From Nannobrachium achirus (taxonomy: Eukaryota; Chordata; Actinopteri; Myctophiformes; Myctophidae): a stretch of DNA of 64,000 nt. Positions within the stretch are counted from its first letter, which is position 1. Each line of letters begins with the position of its first letter. The stretch is taken from NCBI GenBank assembly GCA_963921795.1, contig OY997641.1:31125460-31189459 (forward strand). Reading direction: 5' to 3'. The translations under genes were made by a program, and so were the position numbers. This document shows, piece by piece, positions 38,691 to 50,535 of the stretch. The notes beneath the pieces are model-generated. The model did not search any database. It saw nothing but the letters and a program-made list of their open reading frames with translations, and was not told the origin of the DNA.

Positions 38691-39911
38691 AGAACAACTT
38701 TATTTGCCTTGTTTGATAACTTTATTAGTGGCCAAGGCCACGAAGTGGCAAATGGCCACTCATTGATATTGGACTTCATCATTACTATTATTCTTCCGCC
38801 ACTTTTTCACTAGCGGCTAGACCGTGCAGTCGCTTTTTACGAAACTCGGCAGTATGGCAGAGGACTATGCCAAACGGCTAAAACGCGAAGCTCGCAACAA
38901 TCGGCCAAAGGGTGGCGCTGTAGGAAGCCTTTGAAAAATGCCAAATTTGAACTGGTGTAGCTCATGCCCTGTTTCAGGTACAGCAATGAAACCTGTATCC
39001 ACTTATGCGTCTCCTCATGCCGAACAACTTTTACGCTCTGACTTTTGACCTCTGACCTTTACCTCTCCCACAATTTTGAATTATATGAAAAACAGTCAAA
39101 ATCTATCTCCTCCTGGGATTTTCGCATAACGTGCGCAAAACTTTTTTTACATGAACTTTGGACCAATACGGTCATCGCACAGCGGCCGGATTTCTTTTAA
39201 AGCGAAACATTATTTTTTAATAATTCACTCAATGTTGCAGTTATATGCAAATTATTCTTCTGCCTCTAAATCATACATGCAAAGTGACACGTTCATGGCA
39301 TTTGGCAAATATGTAGAGGGTTAGTCCAAATATCACTGAAAGCAATCTTACTCCAATTGGCCAAAGGGGGGCGCTATACGAAGCGTTTGAAAACTCAAAC
39401 TTTAAAGGGGCATAAGTCATGCCTCGTTTCGTTTGAAGTCATGCAACTTGCTTACCCGCGCGCCTTGACTTAAGCGAAAGACATCTGTGTCTTTGTTAAG
39501 TAAGCTCCGCCCTTAGATTTTCCGCCATTTTGAGCAGTTTGTAAAACACTTAAACTCGCTTTTATTCCGGAACTTTAGCGTCACGTGCACGGAACTTTTT
39601 TTACATGAACTTTGGACCAATATCTAAAGATCTGTCAGATCGGATTTTTTAAAATTTTAAACATGCTTTTTTAATAATTCAATGAATATTGCAAGTTTTA
39701 TGCAAATTATTCTTCTGCCTCTAAAACATACATGCAAAGTAAAATTTTCATGATGAACTACTGTAGAGGGTTAGTCCAAATATCACTGAAACCAATCTTA
39801 CCCCAATTGGCCAAAGGGGGGCGCTATATCATTTTGAAAGAAGGCGTCAAGTACATTACATGAAACTTTTTCTTTTTTCTTTTCTTTTTTTTTAAAATGA
39901 CAAGTCCATTA

Positions 39912-39990
39912 TGTGTGACTGCCATAGTGTAGTGGTCAGTGCCTGTGCCTGGTATAGGGATGGTTGTCAGTTCAAACCCCACATCGGGTT
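39912..39990 (+). repeat. tRNA-like SINE head, copy 1
   Basis: TAGTGTAGTGGTCAGTGCC resembles an RNA polymerase III A box, and CAGTTCAAACCCC a B box, at tRNA-like spacing. Confidence 0.55.
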
Positions 39991-40261
39991 GAGTTGATGT
40001 TAACATCCTGGATGCCTATGGCATGTGCATATGTCAAACTCTTTAATGTTGACACGTCTGATCTAACTCCAGATCACGTTCATGTTTAAAATGAGCCCCA
40101 CAACTACTGTAGAGGGTTAGTCCAAATATCACTGAAACCAATCTTACCCCAATTGGCCAAAGGGGGCGCTATATCATTTTGAAAGAAGGCGTCAAGTACA
40201 TTACATGGAACTTTTTCTTTTTTCTTTTCTTTTTAAAAAAAAATTACAGGTCCATTATGTG

Positions 40262-40338
40262 TGACTGCCGTAGTGTAGACTGGTCAGTGCCTGTGCCTGG
40301 TATACGGATGGTTGGCAGTTCAAACCCCACGTCGGGTT
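40262..40338 (+). repeat. tRNA-like SINE head, copy 2
   Basis: Same A-box/B-box arrangement as copy 1, inside the second unit of the tandem duplication. Confidence 0.55.
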
Positions 40339-40626
40339 GAGTTGATGTTAACATCCTAGATGCCCATGGCATATGTCAAACTCTTTAATGTTGACACGTC
40401 TGATCTAACTCCAGATCACGTTCATGTTTAAAATGAGCCCTTCTCTACCGGCCGTTTTTTTTTTCTGTTCTGAGTAAAAGAAAATATGATCACTCGAAAA
40501 TGTCAGAAATACTCAGATTACATTGATTTCACCCCAAGCCTCCAAAATATAAAAAAGAAATCAATAAAATCAAGGCACTCAGCCTACATAGAACTTTTTT
40601 TTTAAACAAACATGGTTAACAGATCC

Positions 40627-40705
40627 TGTGGCTGCCTAGTGTAGTGGTCAGGGCATATGCCTTTCATGCAGAAGGTTGTTGCATCGAATCCTGCCTGGGA
40701 TGTAT
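40627..40705 (+). repeat. tRNA-like SINE head, divergent
   Basis: TAGTGTAGTGGTCAGGGCAT, then GTTGTTGCATCGAATCCTGC, again a tRNA-like A/B-box pair. Confidence 0.55.
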
Positions 40706-40935
40706 ATAAGCATAAAACCATGACATTTGGTAGACTTTACAGTTTGGTTCCTTGAACAATGTCTGATATGGAGCCTTCCTAAAAATGTCCCCCAAGCCCC
40801 CTTGATGCGTATTTTAATATCCGCCATTACTAAATAATGTATTTTGCATCATAAATCCTGAAACAAGCATTATAATACAAACTGTCATGTCTACACCTAT
40901 GTTGTGATTCCCAAGGATTGCAATGATGACAGGTA

Positions 40936-41095
40936 CCAGCTCAGTGGCCTAGTGGTTTGAGTGTCTGCCCTGAGACTGGGAGATCCGGGTTCAAACCCGG
41001 GTCGTGTCATACCAAAGATTCTAAAAAATGGGACCCAGTGCCTCCCTGCTTGAAACTCAGCATCAAGGGTTGGATTGGGGGTAACTCCCTGCGAC
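40936..41095 (+). mobile_element. tRNA-derived SINE
   Basis: The head TCAGTGGCCTAGTGGTTTGA with B box GGGTTCAAACCC is followed by the body GTGCCTCCCTGCTTGAAACT and CAGCATCAAGGGTTGGATTG, a body I recognise from fish tRNA-derived SINEs. It is truncated at the 3' side. Confidence 0.75.
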
Positions 41096-42166
41096 ATACT
41101 AGCGTCATGTCCAGGGGGTGTACTCGTACATCAAGCTGCCTTACACTACAGAAACAGGAGATAGGCTCCTGCCCTATGAGATTCATAACCCGGCCGATTA
41201 ATATGGTCTTCATAGCTCAGCAAGGCTTACTATGTACATCATCAAACTGTCCAGGTGCATAGTATCACAGTTTTTTATGTCTGTTGCATATAGGCCTACA
41301 GTCTTTTGCATACATGTTGTGTAGAGGCCAATTTGTGCTTTTACCTATAACCACCGATTAGTGTAAAAACTTTGTATGCACACTTCCCAGAGGCCAAGGA
41401 AAAACCTGTGCCCTGCATTTTTCACATCTGCCATTTATAGCGCCACCAGAAGGCCGACTTACAGTGTATAAAACACATTCTTCGATATTACTCCTTCAGA
41501 TTTTATCCGAAAATCACACAAATCAGTACACAGTATCTCTACAGTGATGTAATCATGACGGACTTGACAGATATCATATTCTATCTAATTGGCTAACATT
41601 GAATTCCAAGGTTTGCAGGATTGCTCCTTTTTGAACAAAATGTCTCAAACGCAGCCTGCTATGTGTGTGAAATTTTGCACACACATTCCCACTAGGCCAA
41701 GGAACAGATGCCACCCTTCTCACATTGGCCTGTTATAGCGCCACCAGCGGGTCAATTTTTGCAAAACACATTTTTTCTTCAAATCCCGCATGCAGCGTCC
41801 GATTGCCGTGAAAGGCCCAATAACACGTGGCACCCTTTTCACTTTGACCTATTATAGAGGCCAAAAAAAAACCTACCTGACCTGCCGGAGTCCTGTTCGG
41901 AAGAACACTGCTTCTAGTTTTTCTTTGATATTCTTCTTTGCTTTCCCTTGATGCCTTTTTTCTTTCCTGCGTTTTATGCCTTGGCCACTTTATCGCTGCT
42001 TGCAGCTATATTTCACTCAGAAATAAGTACATAGCCAGAATCTTAATTTGACAGGTATTTATCTTGGTGAAGTTGGTGCATTACAGTAACAACAATTAAA
42101 AATATACAGTATACTGTATTTACCAATACCAAGTAAGTTAAAAAATCACACCCGTGTGAAGTGGAG

Positions 42167-42168
<2 letters not shown>

Positions 42169-42259
<91 letters not shown>
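42169..42259. repeat. (GT)n microsatellite
   Basis: About 91 bp of GT. Confidence 0.99.
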
Positions 42260-42260
<1 letters not shown>

Positions 42261-42289
42261 ATCATGTGTACCGATTTTTGTGACATTTG

Positions 42290-42510
42290 AAGAAAATATG
42301 TAGGAAAAGGAGCAAAAAGTGTGTTTTGGAGAAAATTCAAGATGGCGGAAAATCTATCCTGGCGCAAATGGGCGTGGCCTATATGGGGAGATGCGTCTTG
42401 ACCCAAGGAATCCAGGGAAAAAAGAATTTTAATTTTCCGATCTACAGTTCAAGAGTTACGGGGCAAAACGTAAAGTGGGCCGTTATAGCGCCACCATGAG
42501 GCCGAGTGAT
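42290..42510. repeat. TAGCGCCACCATGAGGCCGA repeat
   Basis: Matches 26,775-27,040 in order and orientation, including CCAAGGAATCCAGGG. Confidence 0.75.
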
Positions 42511-42805
42511 GTAATTATTTTTCGATTCATTCTTAAAATCATTATGAATCTCCTCTCCGAGGTTTGAAACTGTAGCTCCTATGGTTTACGAGAGAAAAAT
42601 ACTTGAAAGTGATTTCTTGCATTGTCCCATTATAAGTCAATGGGGACAATTAAGCGTCGTTTTTTGCCGATTACGTCGGCATGGTAAGGCGGATCGGAAC
42701 GAAAGGTAATAGAACACCATTCCCGGCCGAGCCGCACATTTTGATGTATATATTGCGCGAGTGGCGTAAATGGTGCGGCACTAGTTACGCGCCGAAGTCA
42801 GGCTA

Positions 42806-42844
42806 CATACACACACACACACACACACAGACACACACACATAC
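42806..42844. repeat. (CA)n microsatellite
   Basis: About 39 bp of CA with one CAGA interruption. Confidence 0.95.
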
Positions 42845-43234
42845 AGACCCACACAGCCACGTATAGGGAGCTGCACACAGCTCCAAAAATAAAAAAGATA
42901 AAGAGCTACAATATACAGTACAACATAATAGAATATGGGTAAGAAAATATAATTGATTACACATGTTTCCATAGCAGCACACACAAATAACTTTAAGTAC
43001 AAAAATAGCAGACATATTGTACCATTTATTGGCACATGAAAAATAAAATGTTGTCAATCTGGTGAGAAACAGACTTGTCAGTAGTTCATGTACAGAGTAT
43101 ATATAGAGTAAGTGTGCAAATCACACATTAGGAGATCTGATACCCTGTTGTTTCCTGTATAAATGTTGATTATGAGACTTTAGTGTCTGTTCTTAACCTC
43201 TGTATCTCAGTTTGTACTGTAGTTTCATTACTTT

Positions 43235-43926
43235 GCATCCCGCATAAGCTACAGGGTGTCCTCCCCTACAATTAAATCACCTTGGCTGTCCTGGACCACT
43301 CGTCCCATAACTGTCCTCCCCACATCTAGCAAACCTTTTTGGTTGCTTGCAGTTGGCAGCAATGTGTCCAAATCTCTGGCAGTTGTAGCACCTCACAGGC
43401 TTAGGTATATCTGCCCACATTACAGCTCGTTCTGTAACCCAAACTAATTCTATCTGGGAGGCTCTCTCCTTCGAAATCCAACAAAATAGGCTTCAATCCG
43501 CCTTCGACATTGTCAGTGTCTGGAAGTTCAAAATAGTTCCCCCTCTAAGATTCTTCTCCAGCTCTGTAGCAAGTACCCCAACTCCGTCCCACATTACGTA
43601 TTTGAAGAGCTCTGTCCCGTTGCTCAACACTCCAACATCAAATGTCCATTCTCCCACTGAGAGTATGTCTCCTATAGCAAACCATGGAGCACATTGTTTA
43701 GCACCAAGGGATTCACCTTCGCAACATTGCCCTCTTTGTTAAATCTCAGTAAGACTTTGTAGGCTCCTTGCACCTGCTTCATGCCTTTATTTCTCTTATC
43801 ATTCTCACTCCTTTCTTGCTTTTCCCCACCAGACTCATCCTTTCCTTCCTTCTCAGTTTTCTGATCGTTTTCACTGATATATTCCATCGCACAACCAAAG
43901 TCTCCCCATTCTGACAAACCCGCCAT
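43235..43926 (-). pseudogene. relic of a LINE ORF1 (gag-like, CCHC zinc knuckle)
   Basis: Minus-strand reading shows a charged N-terminal part (MAGLSEWGDFGCAMEYISEN, then a Lys/Glu-rich stretch), then YKVLLRFNKEGNVAKVNPL. After a frameshift it continues GDILSVGEWTF and TELFKYVMWDG, and then CYNCQRFGHIAANC at 43,390-43,349. That last block is a perfect CX2CX4HX4C zinc knuckle, followed by a degenerate second knuckle (CRGGHPVAYAGC). This layout is that of ORF1 of fish non-LTR retrotransposons of the I/L2 type. At least one frameshift and two stops make it dead. No reverse transcriptase part is present. Family assignment is from motif memory. Confidence 0.7.
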
Positions 43927-43931
43927 GCATG

Positions 43932-44351
43932 CAGGGGTGTCACAAGGGGGGAAGTGGGACTGAGTTACAAGGGCCCAACGTGGAGGGGCCTTAATTATTT
44001 TATACTTTAGCTATTGAAATATAGCAGATCTTTTTAAGCAAACATTTGTAACTAAAATGTTGCTTCTGGGGGGTCCCTGTAACTAAATATTTTGAGATGG
44101 GGGTCTGTGTCCAAATACATATCATTTTGGGGGTCCTTGACATGAAAAGGTTTGAGCACCACTGACATAGAAACAGAAAACCTTAGAAGGATTTGAAATA
44201 TTCAAAGACTTGCACACATTTTCATGATTTTTCAAAAATAGCAGATCTACAAGCTTGCAGCGCGGCACTCGGTGCCACGCTGCGAGCTTGTATATCTGCT
44301 ATTTTTCAATAGTTAAAATATCCAGGGCCCAGAATTTGGTGCGCACCTCTG
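43932..44351. mobile_element. hAT-type MITE inserted at the LINE relic
   Basis: Flanked by CATGCATG on both sides (43,924-43,931 and 44,352-44,359). Ends CAGGGGTGTCAC and GTGCGCACCTCTG are imperfect inverted repeats. It carries GGGGGTCC blocks (44,060-44,165) and a type B hairpin at 44,233-44,307. Confidence 0.85.
44233..44307. repeat. hairpin module, type B
   Basis: Stem CAAAAATAGCAGATCTACAA with inner stem GCAGCGCGGCACTC and complement. Confidence 0.9.
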
Positions 44352-44359
44352 CATGCATG

Positions 44360-45225
44360 GCTTTGTGATCAGTGTACCACCCTCACTCTGTTGAGATTCT
44401 GGATTCGGGATGTGGCCTTAATCTCTTCAGCAATCAGGTTGTCTTTCACAACTTCAGGCTGTTTTTGGAGGTCATGTGTCTCCTGTTGTGGTTCCAGATG
44501 TGTGGAGAATCAGGAGATGTTCATCAGGTCAGACAAATGAGATGTTGGAATATTTCATCCTCCTCTTTAACAGCCATCTTCTTCATCTTCTTACATGCAA
44601 TCTCCCGAATCGTAATCTTAATTTGTCTGTGTATAAAAAAATAAAATAAAAAAGATGCAGGATGAATTGCATGAAGAATGAAAGTAAAACAAAAAAAAAC
44701 TTGTATGCTAATACAGATGTAAGCAATGTGTGAACCTGCAATAAAGTATCAATCTCCTGAATCTGATGCTCTTCATACTATCCACATTTGGTTCATTTTA
44801 AGAATAATGATCACAAGCTTATTTAGTTTGATTTTAAAGATCTATAAGGTATTTGGTAACCAACTCTCAATCATTGACTGGGGACAACCTAGAACCCCCT
44901 CAAGGACCACTGGTTGAAAACCACTGTCACTGGGGACACACATAGTCTCCTGTGGGGCTTGGCTGGGACTAGTACGTACGTATTGATGCAATGCTTGCAG
45001 TAATGTCCACAGGGAATGGAGACTGAGGGAGGGTCCCTCAGGACGGAAGAACACAGATAGTACCTGACATGGACAGTGGTCAGCAGACTGGAGCTGACTG
45101 GGGCAAGGTGAAGAGAGACAGACAAGGTGAGAGAGAGAAAGAGATGAGGGGTTAGAGAGAAAAATAGGCAGTAAATGGTAAACTGGCCACCCCAGACCAG
45201 TTGAAGTTTCCCGCTTCCCGGGTGC
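44360..45225. other. spacer without recognised genes
   Basis: A hAT-like end CCTCAAGGACCACTGGTTGA is near 44,900. No gene recognised on either strand. Confidence 0.45.
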
Positions 45226-45227
45226 TA

Positions 45228-45563
45228 TTAAAGTGATCCCTGGCTAATACGACAAATATGCCTTAATACATTATAATTGTCCTCTATAACTACAATGTAA
45301 AATTAAAAACATCTCAAATATTTTATTTCTTCTAGAAATAGCTAATCTTTCAGTCAATAGGGGAAATGCCTGTCGCAAGTTGATGATGTCATAAATGTTA
45401 TGTGTGGTCTAATTTATGGCATGCATGTGCAAAATAAACCACAAACACATTTGAAATATTGATTTGATGCTCATATTAATGAGTATTGTTTTTAATTTTA
45501 CATTGTAATTATAGAGGACAATTATTAAGGCATATTTGTCGTATGAGTCAGGGATCACTTTAA
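45228..45563. mobile_element. TTAA-ended palindromic MITE
   Basis: Ends TTAAAGTGATCCCTGGCTAA and CAGGGATCACTTTAA, with AAGGCATATTTGTCGTAT arms on both sides and TTAA borders. Confidence 0.85.
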
Positions 45564-45749
45564 AGCTCATGAGATAGAGCAGGCACTACACATTAGTATC
45601 TCATGCATTCCATTTCTGGGATATAAATACAAGTTTAAATTGCTCTAATATATTTTCAACTTATGTCTTGTCATTATAAGGGGGTTGGTTTAATGTTGTT
45701 TAAAACATCAGCCACTATAGAACCCCGACAGGTTTTGTAGTCAAAAGCT

Positions 45750-46126
45750 TTCATTAGTGTGGTTGCCCCTGCAGGGCAACCAGACTAGTACTTGCCCGAC
45801 TTTATTCCATCTTTCCCTTCCTAGATAAACTTCATTTTGCCATGCTACTCCTCCCAGTTTTGGTGGCATGAACCTACACGAAACCACAAAATAGATGTAT
45901 GATGACATAGACCACATGAGATTAACACAGTATGTCCATATATGGGCATTCCAAGTTATGGGCTTAATATTGATGACATCAGGGATCTCCACATATGGGC
46001 ATAAAAGGGACATGGCTCAAATAGGGACAAGGATAAATGGGATAAATGGTAAGATGGAATACATTTCCCAGCTGATTCCTCGTGACTCGCATCAGGGCAA
46101 CCACACCTGCAATTTCCGAGAATTGC
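45750..46126. repeat. AGTGTGGTTGCCCCTGCAGG / GCCCATATATGG repeat
   Basis: The outer ends AGTGTGGTTGCCCCTGCAGG and GGGCAACCACACCTGCAATT enclose TATGTCCATATATGGGCATT and ATTGATGACATCAGGGATCT, as at 24.3 kb. Confidence 0.6.
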
Positions 46127-46137
46127 ATCATTCTAGT

Positions 46138-46536
46138 AACCTGACTTTCGCCAGATAGTTGCAGCAGTGCGTATTAACGCTCTGCCTTACATCTGGGCTC
46201 TCTCGGACAGACTCGATGTAAGGGGCGGGCCATTTTTTGAATTTCTGTAGCAGGTGATTGGATGTGGCCGTTTCTATCACAGTCTGGGAGTGCCAACTCC
46301 AACCACTCATATTGGCCTGTCTGCATGACGTTGCACCCAGAATCCGCCTCCTGGGTTTCCACGTGGTCTGCAATCAGACTCTATTGGCTCAGAGCCGCTC
46401 AGAGCCCGCCCATAGCTGCCGCTGATTGGTCCGGCCCGGGACTTTACGAGTGTTATCAACTCTGGCCGAGCAAGCCCAGATGGTAAAGCAGAGCGTTATA
46501 TACGCAATGCTGCCACCATCTGGCGAAAGTCAGGTT
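46138..46536. mobile_element. TIR element, 399 bp, probably Mutator-like
   Basis: Ends AACCTGACTTTCGCCAGAT and ATCTGGCGAAAGTCAGGTT continue as about 65-bp arms through GCAGCAGTGCGTAT, GCTCTGC and CATCTGGGCTC. Flanks ATCATTCTAGT (46,127-46,137 and 46,537-46,547) match over 11 bp, with one further tandem copy on the right. The true duplication is probably 9-11 bp. Confidence 0.8.
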
Positions 46537-46682
46537 ATCATTCTAGTATCATTCTAGTATCATGTACATATTTTAGTAAAATTCCACTGTGTCACTGTGT
46601 TTTAAATCTTTCATTTCAGCAAAGAGAGTGGTGCCCTGAACAAGAGCCTGCCTGGGTGCATTCATGATAATGGCCTATACCG

Positions 46683-46742
46683 GTACAAGCTCACAACATG
46701 TCACAACTCAACACGTGAGCTTGTACAGTAGATTATTTTTGC
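46683..46742. repeat. degenerate hairpin module
   Basis: GTACAAGCTCACAACATGTC and complement; outer stem partly lost. Confidence 0.65.
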
Positions 46743-46816
46743 TGAAAGTTCCCTTTGAGAATAGGTATGCAAGAGTTCAAAGGTTAATAACTATCTTCTA
46801 ATAACTTTGTCATATT

Positions 46817-46832
46817 CACACACACACACACA

Positions 46833-46863
<31 letters not shown>

Positions 46864-46876
46864 CACGCGCGCGCGC

Positions 46877-46949
<73 letters not shown>
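46817..46949. repeat. compound (CA)n/(CG)n microsatellite
   Basis: CA run with a GCGCGCGCGC core at 46,866-46,878, capable of Z-DNA. Confidence 0.97.
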
Positions 46950-46951
<2 letters not shown>

Positions 46952-48320
46952 ACTCTCAGAAAGTAAGACAGCAGGCACCAAATGTCAGGACTAGAAAAAA
47001 GTTTTATGGTGTAGTTGATAGGGAGCATCCTCCAGGACAATAGTTGATCACACAATAATCAGCAACAATACAATGTAGAAAGTCCTATTGTGTGGTTGAG
47101 CCATTGAACCTCCTGTGTGCCTTCGTGTCTCCCTTCTCTGTGTGTTAATTGGGGGAAATTATTGCAAAAAGTGTTGGCTCACCTCCAACAGAGAAGCCAC
47201 ACCCCCACCTTAAGACTTGGGTGGGAAGGGCTGGATTCCTGTACTTGTACTAAAAAACAAAAGAAAAAAATGCTTTCATTGCTTCCAACACAGTTGTTTT
47301 CAAAGTCCTTGATCAAAGTTGAAAGCAACAAGCGATCGTCTCTCATCGTTATCCTCTATAAACCATTGAGTTGTGAGACACAATTTACATCAGCTATTTA
47401 ACGTTCAATCAAGAGTTGTAGCATGTTGACAACACCAGGAAACAGGTAAACACAGTATAATGGCTGACTTGAAGGTTAAATAACGTCAGTTCTCATCAAA
47501 ATAGAACCAACTATGTTTTATTTTTTATTTTCTTGCTATAAAACTGCACGAAGAGGTGCACCTTCTCCACACAGTAACAAATCACCCGGTATTGCATTGG
47601 ACAATAAACAATAGGGTAATTTAATCAGCATTATGTCAGATACCAATCAATCTGAGCCCAGTGCAATTAGGTAGTCAATCTACAAGTGGAAAACATCTGA
47701 AAATGCAAATATCAAAAGATTTCCAAAACATCCAGATGAGCTTATTTTCATCAAAAGATTTCATCTTTTTTTTCCTCTCCTTCAGAACATGCACTAGTCA
47801 AAACTGTTTCCGAGAGAGAGAGGAAAAAACAGGAGGCTTCAAATACAGTGATCCAAATATCTGAGACTCATTAAAAAATCATTACACTTTTTTGCTCTAC
47901 CAAATTGTACTGACTAATATGGCAATACGCTGTCAGTTGGGATATAAAGTAGAGATGCTGTACGGCAACTCTCACCTCGTTACTGACATTCTGTGAATGT
48001 GAACAGATCATGGTGGTTTGTAAAGTGACAGAATGTTTAAGCACATGAAGAAATACAGTAAAACAGAGGAATGCTAACAGTTTGCCAGGCTCAGGAAAAA
48101 GCAACATGCTGCTGAAACCATGTCAAAATGCAACATTAGTATATCTGAACTATCAAAAGCTGGGGGAGGAGCTAGAACTCGTATAGCGAAGGAAAGAAAA
48201 GTGTCCTCATCCCCAAACCATTTACCCTTCATTGTATCTCCTTTTTTGAGAGTTCTAGCTATCATACCAGTTTTTGCAGATCCTTAGGCCTTTAACACCT
48301 GTATATTTCTCCTTATTTGT
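46950..48320. other. spacer without recognised genes
   Basis: A/T-rich, with no known element ends and no conserved coding sequence. Confidence 0.5.
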
Positions 48321-48321
48321 T

Positions 48322-48817
48322 TAACCACTTGAACCCCCGCATACGGAGAAAATGCCTGATTTTACACTTGGTTGTGTGCTGAAAATAGTCGATCTACAAG
48401 CTCACAACGTGTCGCAGCGTGACGCGTTGTAGATCTGCTATTTTCAGAGCGTAACCATCTCTTCTCCACTAGACCCTCCCTAATAGTTTTTATTTGTTGA
48501 CGAAATTGTCAATATTTAGTCTTAATCTTAGTAAAATGACAAATTAAACATTGGTCAAATTGTAAAATATTAGGGGCAGAAATTGGGAAAATAGCCGATC
48601 TACTGTACATGCTCACAGCGCCTCGCAGCGCGAGGCGTTGTGAACATGTTGATCTGCTATTTTCACAATAGAACGGTGTTATACAAAATGTAATGCCTCA
48701 ACTCTTAGTGCTCGTCAGGATGGGGGGTCCCCCAGTTAAAATATGATTATTTTGGGGGTCGCAGCCTGAAAAAGACGAGAACCACTACTCTAAGACCCAG
48801 AGGGCTCAAGTGGTTAA
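48322..48817. mobile_element. TTAACCACTTGAACC-ended MITE with two hairpin modules
   Basis: Ends TTAACCACTTGAACCC and GGGCTCAAGTGGTTAA are inverted repeats. Two hairpins lie inside (48,379-48,446 and 48,587-48,664). The second has the inner stem GCGCCTCGCAGCGCGAGGCG. Confidence 0.8.
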
Positions 48818-49265
48818 CTATTGTAGGGCTTTCAGGTGAGGGCCATTCCAGCCTCTGTTTACTCTGGAAGGACGGTGCTGCTCGGCTGACCGTGGGCCGA
48901 TGACGATGTCACCCAGCCTGGCCGCAACACTTCATAAGTCAAAGGTCAAACATGTTGACCAACAGTACCTACGGCAAAAACAGACTGGCTTACCAAACAC
49001 ACAGTAATATAATAGTCTTTCTCTCTTGTCAAAGACCCTTGACAACGTCCAAAAATGGTAGAAAAAGGAGAAACAGGCAATGTCTCTCTAGCAATAAATA
49101 ACAAATATTATATATGTATTTTCCTATATATTTTTTTCCCTGTCCTCTACTGAACATGCATACTGCTTGGAGAAAAGATATGGTCTGTTTTGGAGGGCTA
49201 TGACACTAGGGAAGCTTCTAAATGTTCTGTCACCATGATGTTCCATATCTGTAAACTGTAATATA
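48818..49265. other. spacer without recognised genes
   Basis: Nothing recognised. Confidence 0.5.
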
Positions 49266-49267
49266 AC

Positions 49268-49675
49268 CAGTGGTGGACAGTAAGTATATTCACTTGAGTA
49301 CAGTAATTAAGTACTTAATAATCGTAATTGTATAATACTTTACTTGAGTATTTGTATTTTTGGATACTCATGCCTTTCACACCACTACATTTCAAAGACA
49401 AGTATTGTACTTTTGACTTTGCTACATTTCTAGGAAGGGAAAAGGTTATGAATTAAGCACTTATGTTGTATTTCAAACATAATGAAGATGAATGTTTTTT
49501 GGAAAATACATCAATACAGCAATGCATTGCTATACTTTTGAAGTTCTACTCCTGTACTTTAACTGTACCGTACACCTTTGACAGAGCAACTTGTAGTTGA
49601 GCAATATTCTTGACCAGGAGAATCTATACTTTGACTCAAGAACTGGGGTTGAGTACTTTGTCCACCACCGGTAAT
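49268..49675. mobile_element. AAAGTACT-rich repeat
   Basis: Inverted ends CCAGTGGTGGACAGTAAGTA and GAGTACTTTGTCCACCACCGG, about 410 bp. Confidence 0.7.
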
Positions 49676-50100
49676 ATGCTTTATTATAAGTTTGCCGTCT
49701 TGCTTGTGTGACCCAGTTACCAGACAGGAACACTTCAGGTCACTCACCACCACTAATTCAGAGCTACTGAATTAGATGGAGAGTGCATACAACTCTTAAT
49801 GTCCCGGCTAAAGTGCAGGACTACACAATGACAATGGACATACATTTATTTGAAGCTTTAGGTGCGTACAGTACTGTAGGCAATAAATACAAAAGGGCCA
49901 TTTGGGTTTGATGTGTTGGGTCTAATGTTTGTATAGAGAGTGGAATGGGTACCATGAGGTTTTCTCTGCAAGGGGAAAGAATGACATATCAATAACTGGA
50001 TGGAGATGTGTGTCAATGAATACTGGGATCGGTGGGCCAGAGCCATAAGGAGGTTTACTACACATGGGGCGTCACAGTTTCTCAATTCTTTTGTCATCCC

Positions 50101-50535
50101 TTTAACCCATTAAGACCTGGAATTATTTTATACTTTATAGCTATTGAAAAATAGAAGATACTGTATACAAGCTCACAGCTGCGAGCATGTAGCTCTGCTA
50201 TTTTTGATAAATCGTTGAATATATATATATTTCAAAGCAAACTTCTGTAACTTAAATCTCTGCTTCTGGGGGTCCCAGGAACAACATATTTTGAGATGGG
50301 GGTCGGTGGCCAAACACATGTAATTTTGGGGGTCCTCGACATGAAAAAGTTTGAGAACCACTGATTTAGAAGGATTTAGAAGACATTTATAGAATCGGGT
50401 CAAAATATTCAGACTTGCACATGTTATCACCATTTTTCAAAAATAGCAGATCTACAAGCTCACGTGCTGTGAGCTTGTATATCTGCTATTTTTCAATAGT
50501 TAAAGCATAAAATAATGGTTAAAGTGGTTAAAAAT
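50101..50535. mobile_element. MITE with hairpins near both ends
   Basis: Outer arms AATTATTTTATACTTTATAG and TTAAAGCATAAAATAATGG are inverted. Hairpin modules sit at 50,146-50,206 and 50,438-50,495, with a GGGGGTCC hAT-like fragment between them. Confidence 0.75.

Larger units (their letters stand above)
39756..40440. repeat. tandem duplication of about 340 bp
   Basis: Units 39,756-40,098 and 40,103-40,440 both run from CTACTGTAGAGGGTTAGTCC to CATGTTTAAAATGAGCCC with few differences. Confidence 0.9.
38691..42020. repeat. long composite dispersed repeat
   Basis: Begins with GGCCAAGGCCACGAAGTGGC and ATTATTCTTCCGCCAC, ends TTGGCCACTTTATCGCTGCTTGCAGC. In between, AATTGGCCAAAGGGGGGCGC appears three times, TATAGCGCCACCAG twice, and ATGCAAATTATTCTTCTGCC twice. 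It behaves as one dispersed fish repeat family expanded and invaded by SINE pieces. No intact protein-coding frame. Confidence 0.65.

Noticed and set aside
40936-41010. A functional tRNA gene
   Set aside because: A and B boxes are present, but acceptor-stem pairing is not evident and the sequence runs into a SINE body.
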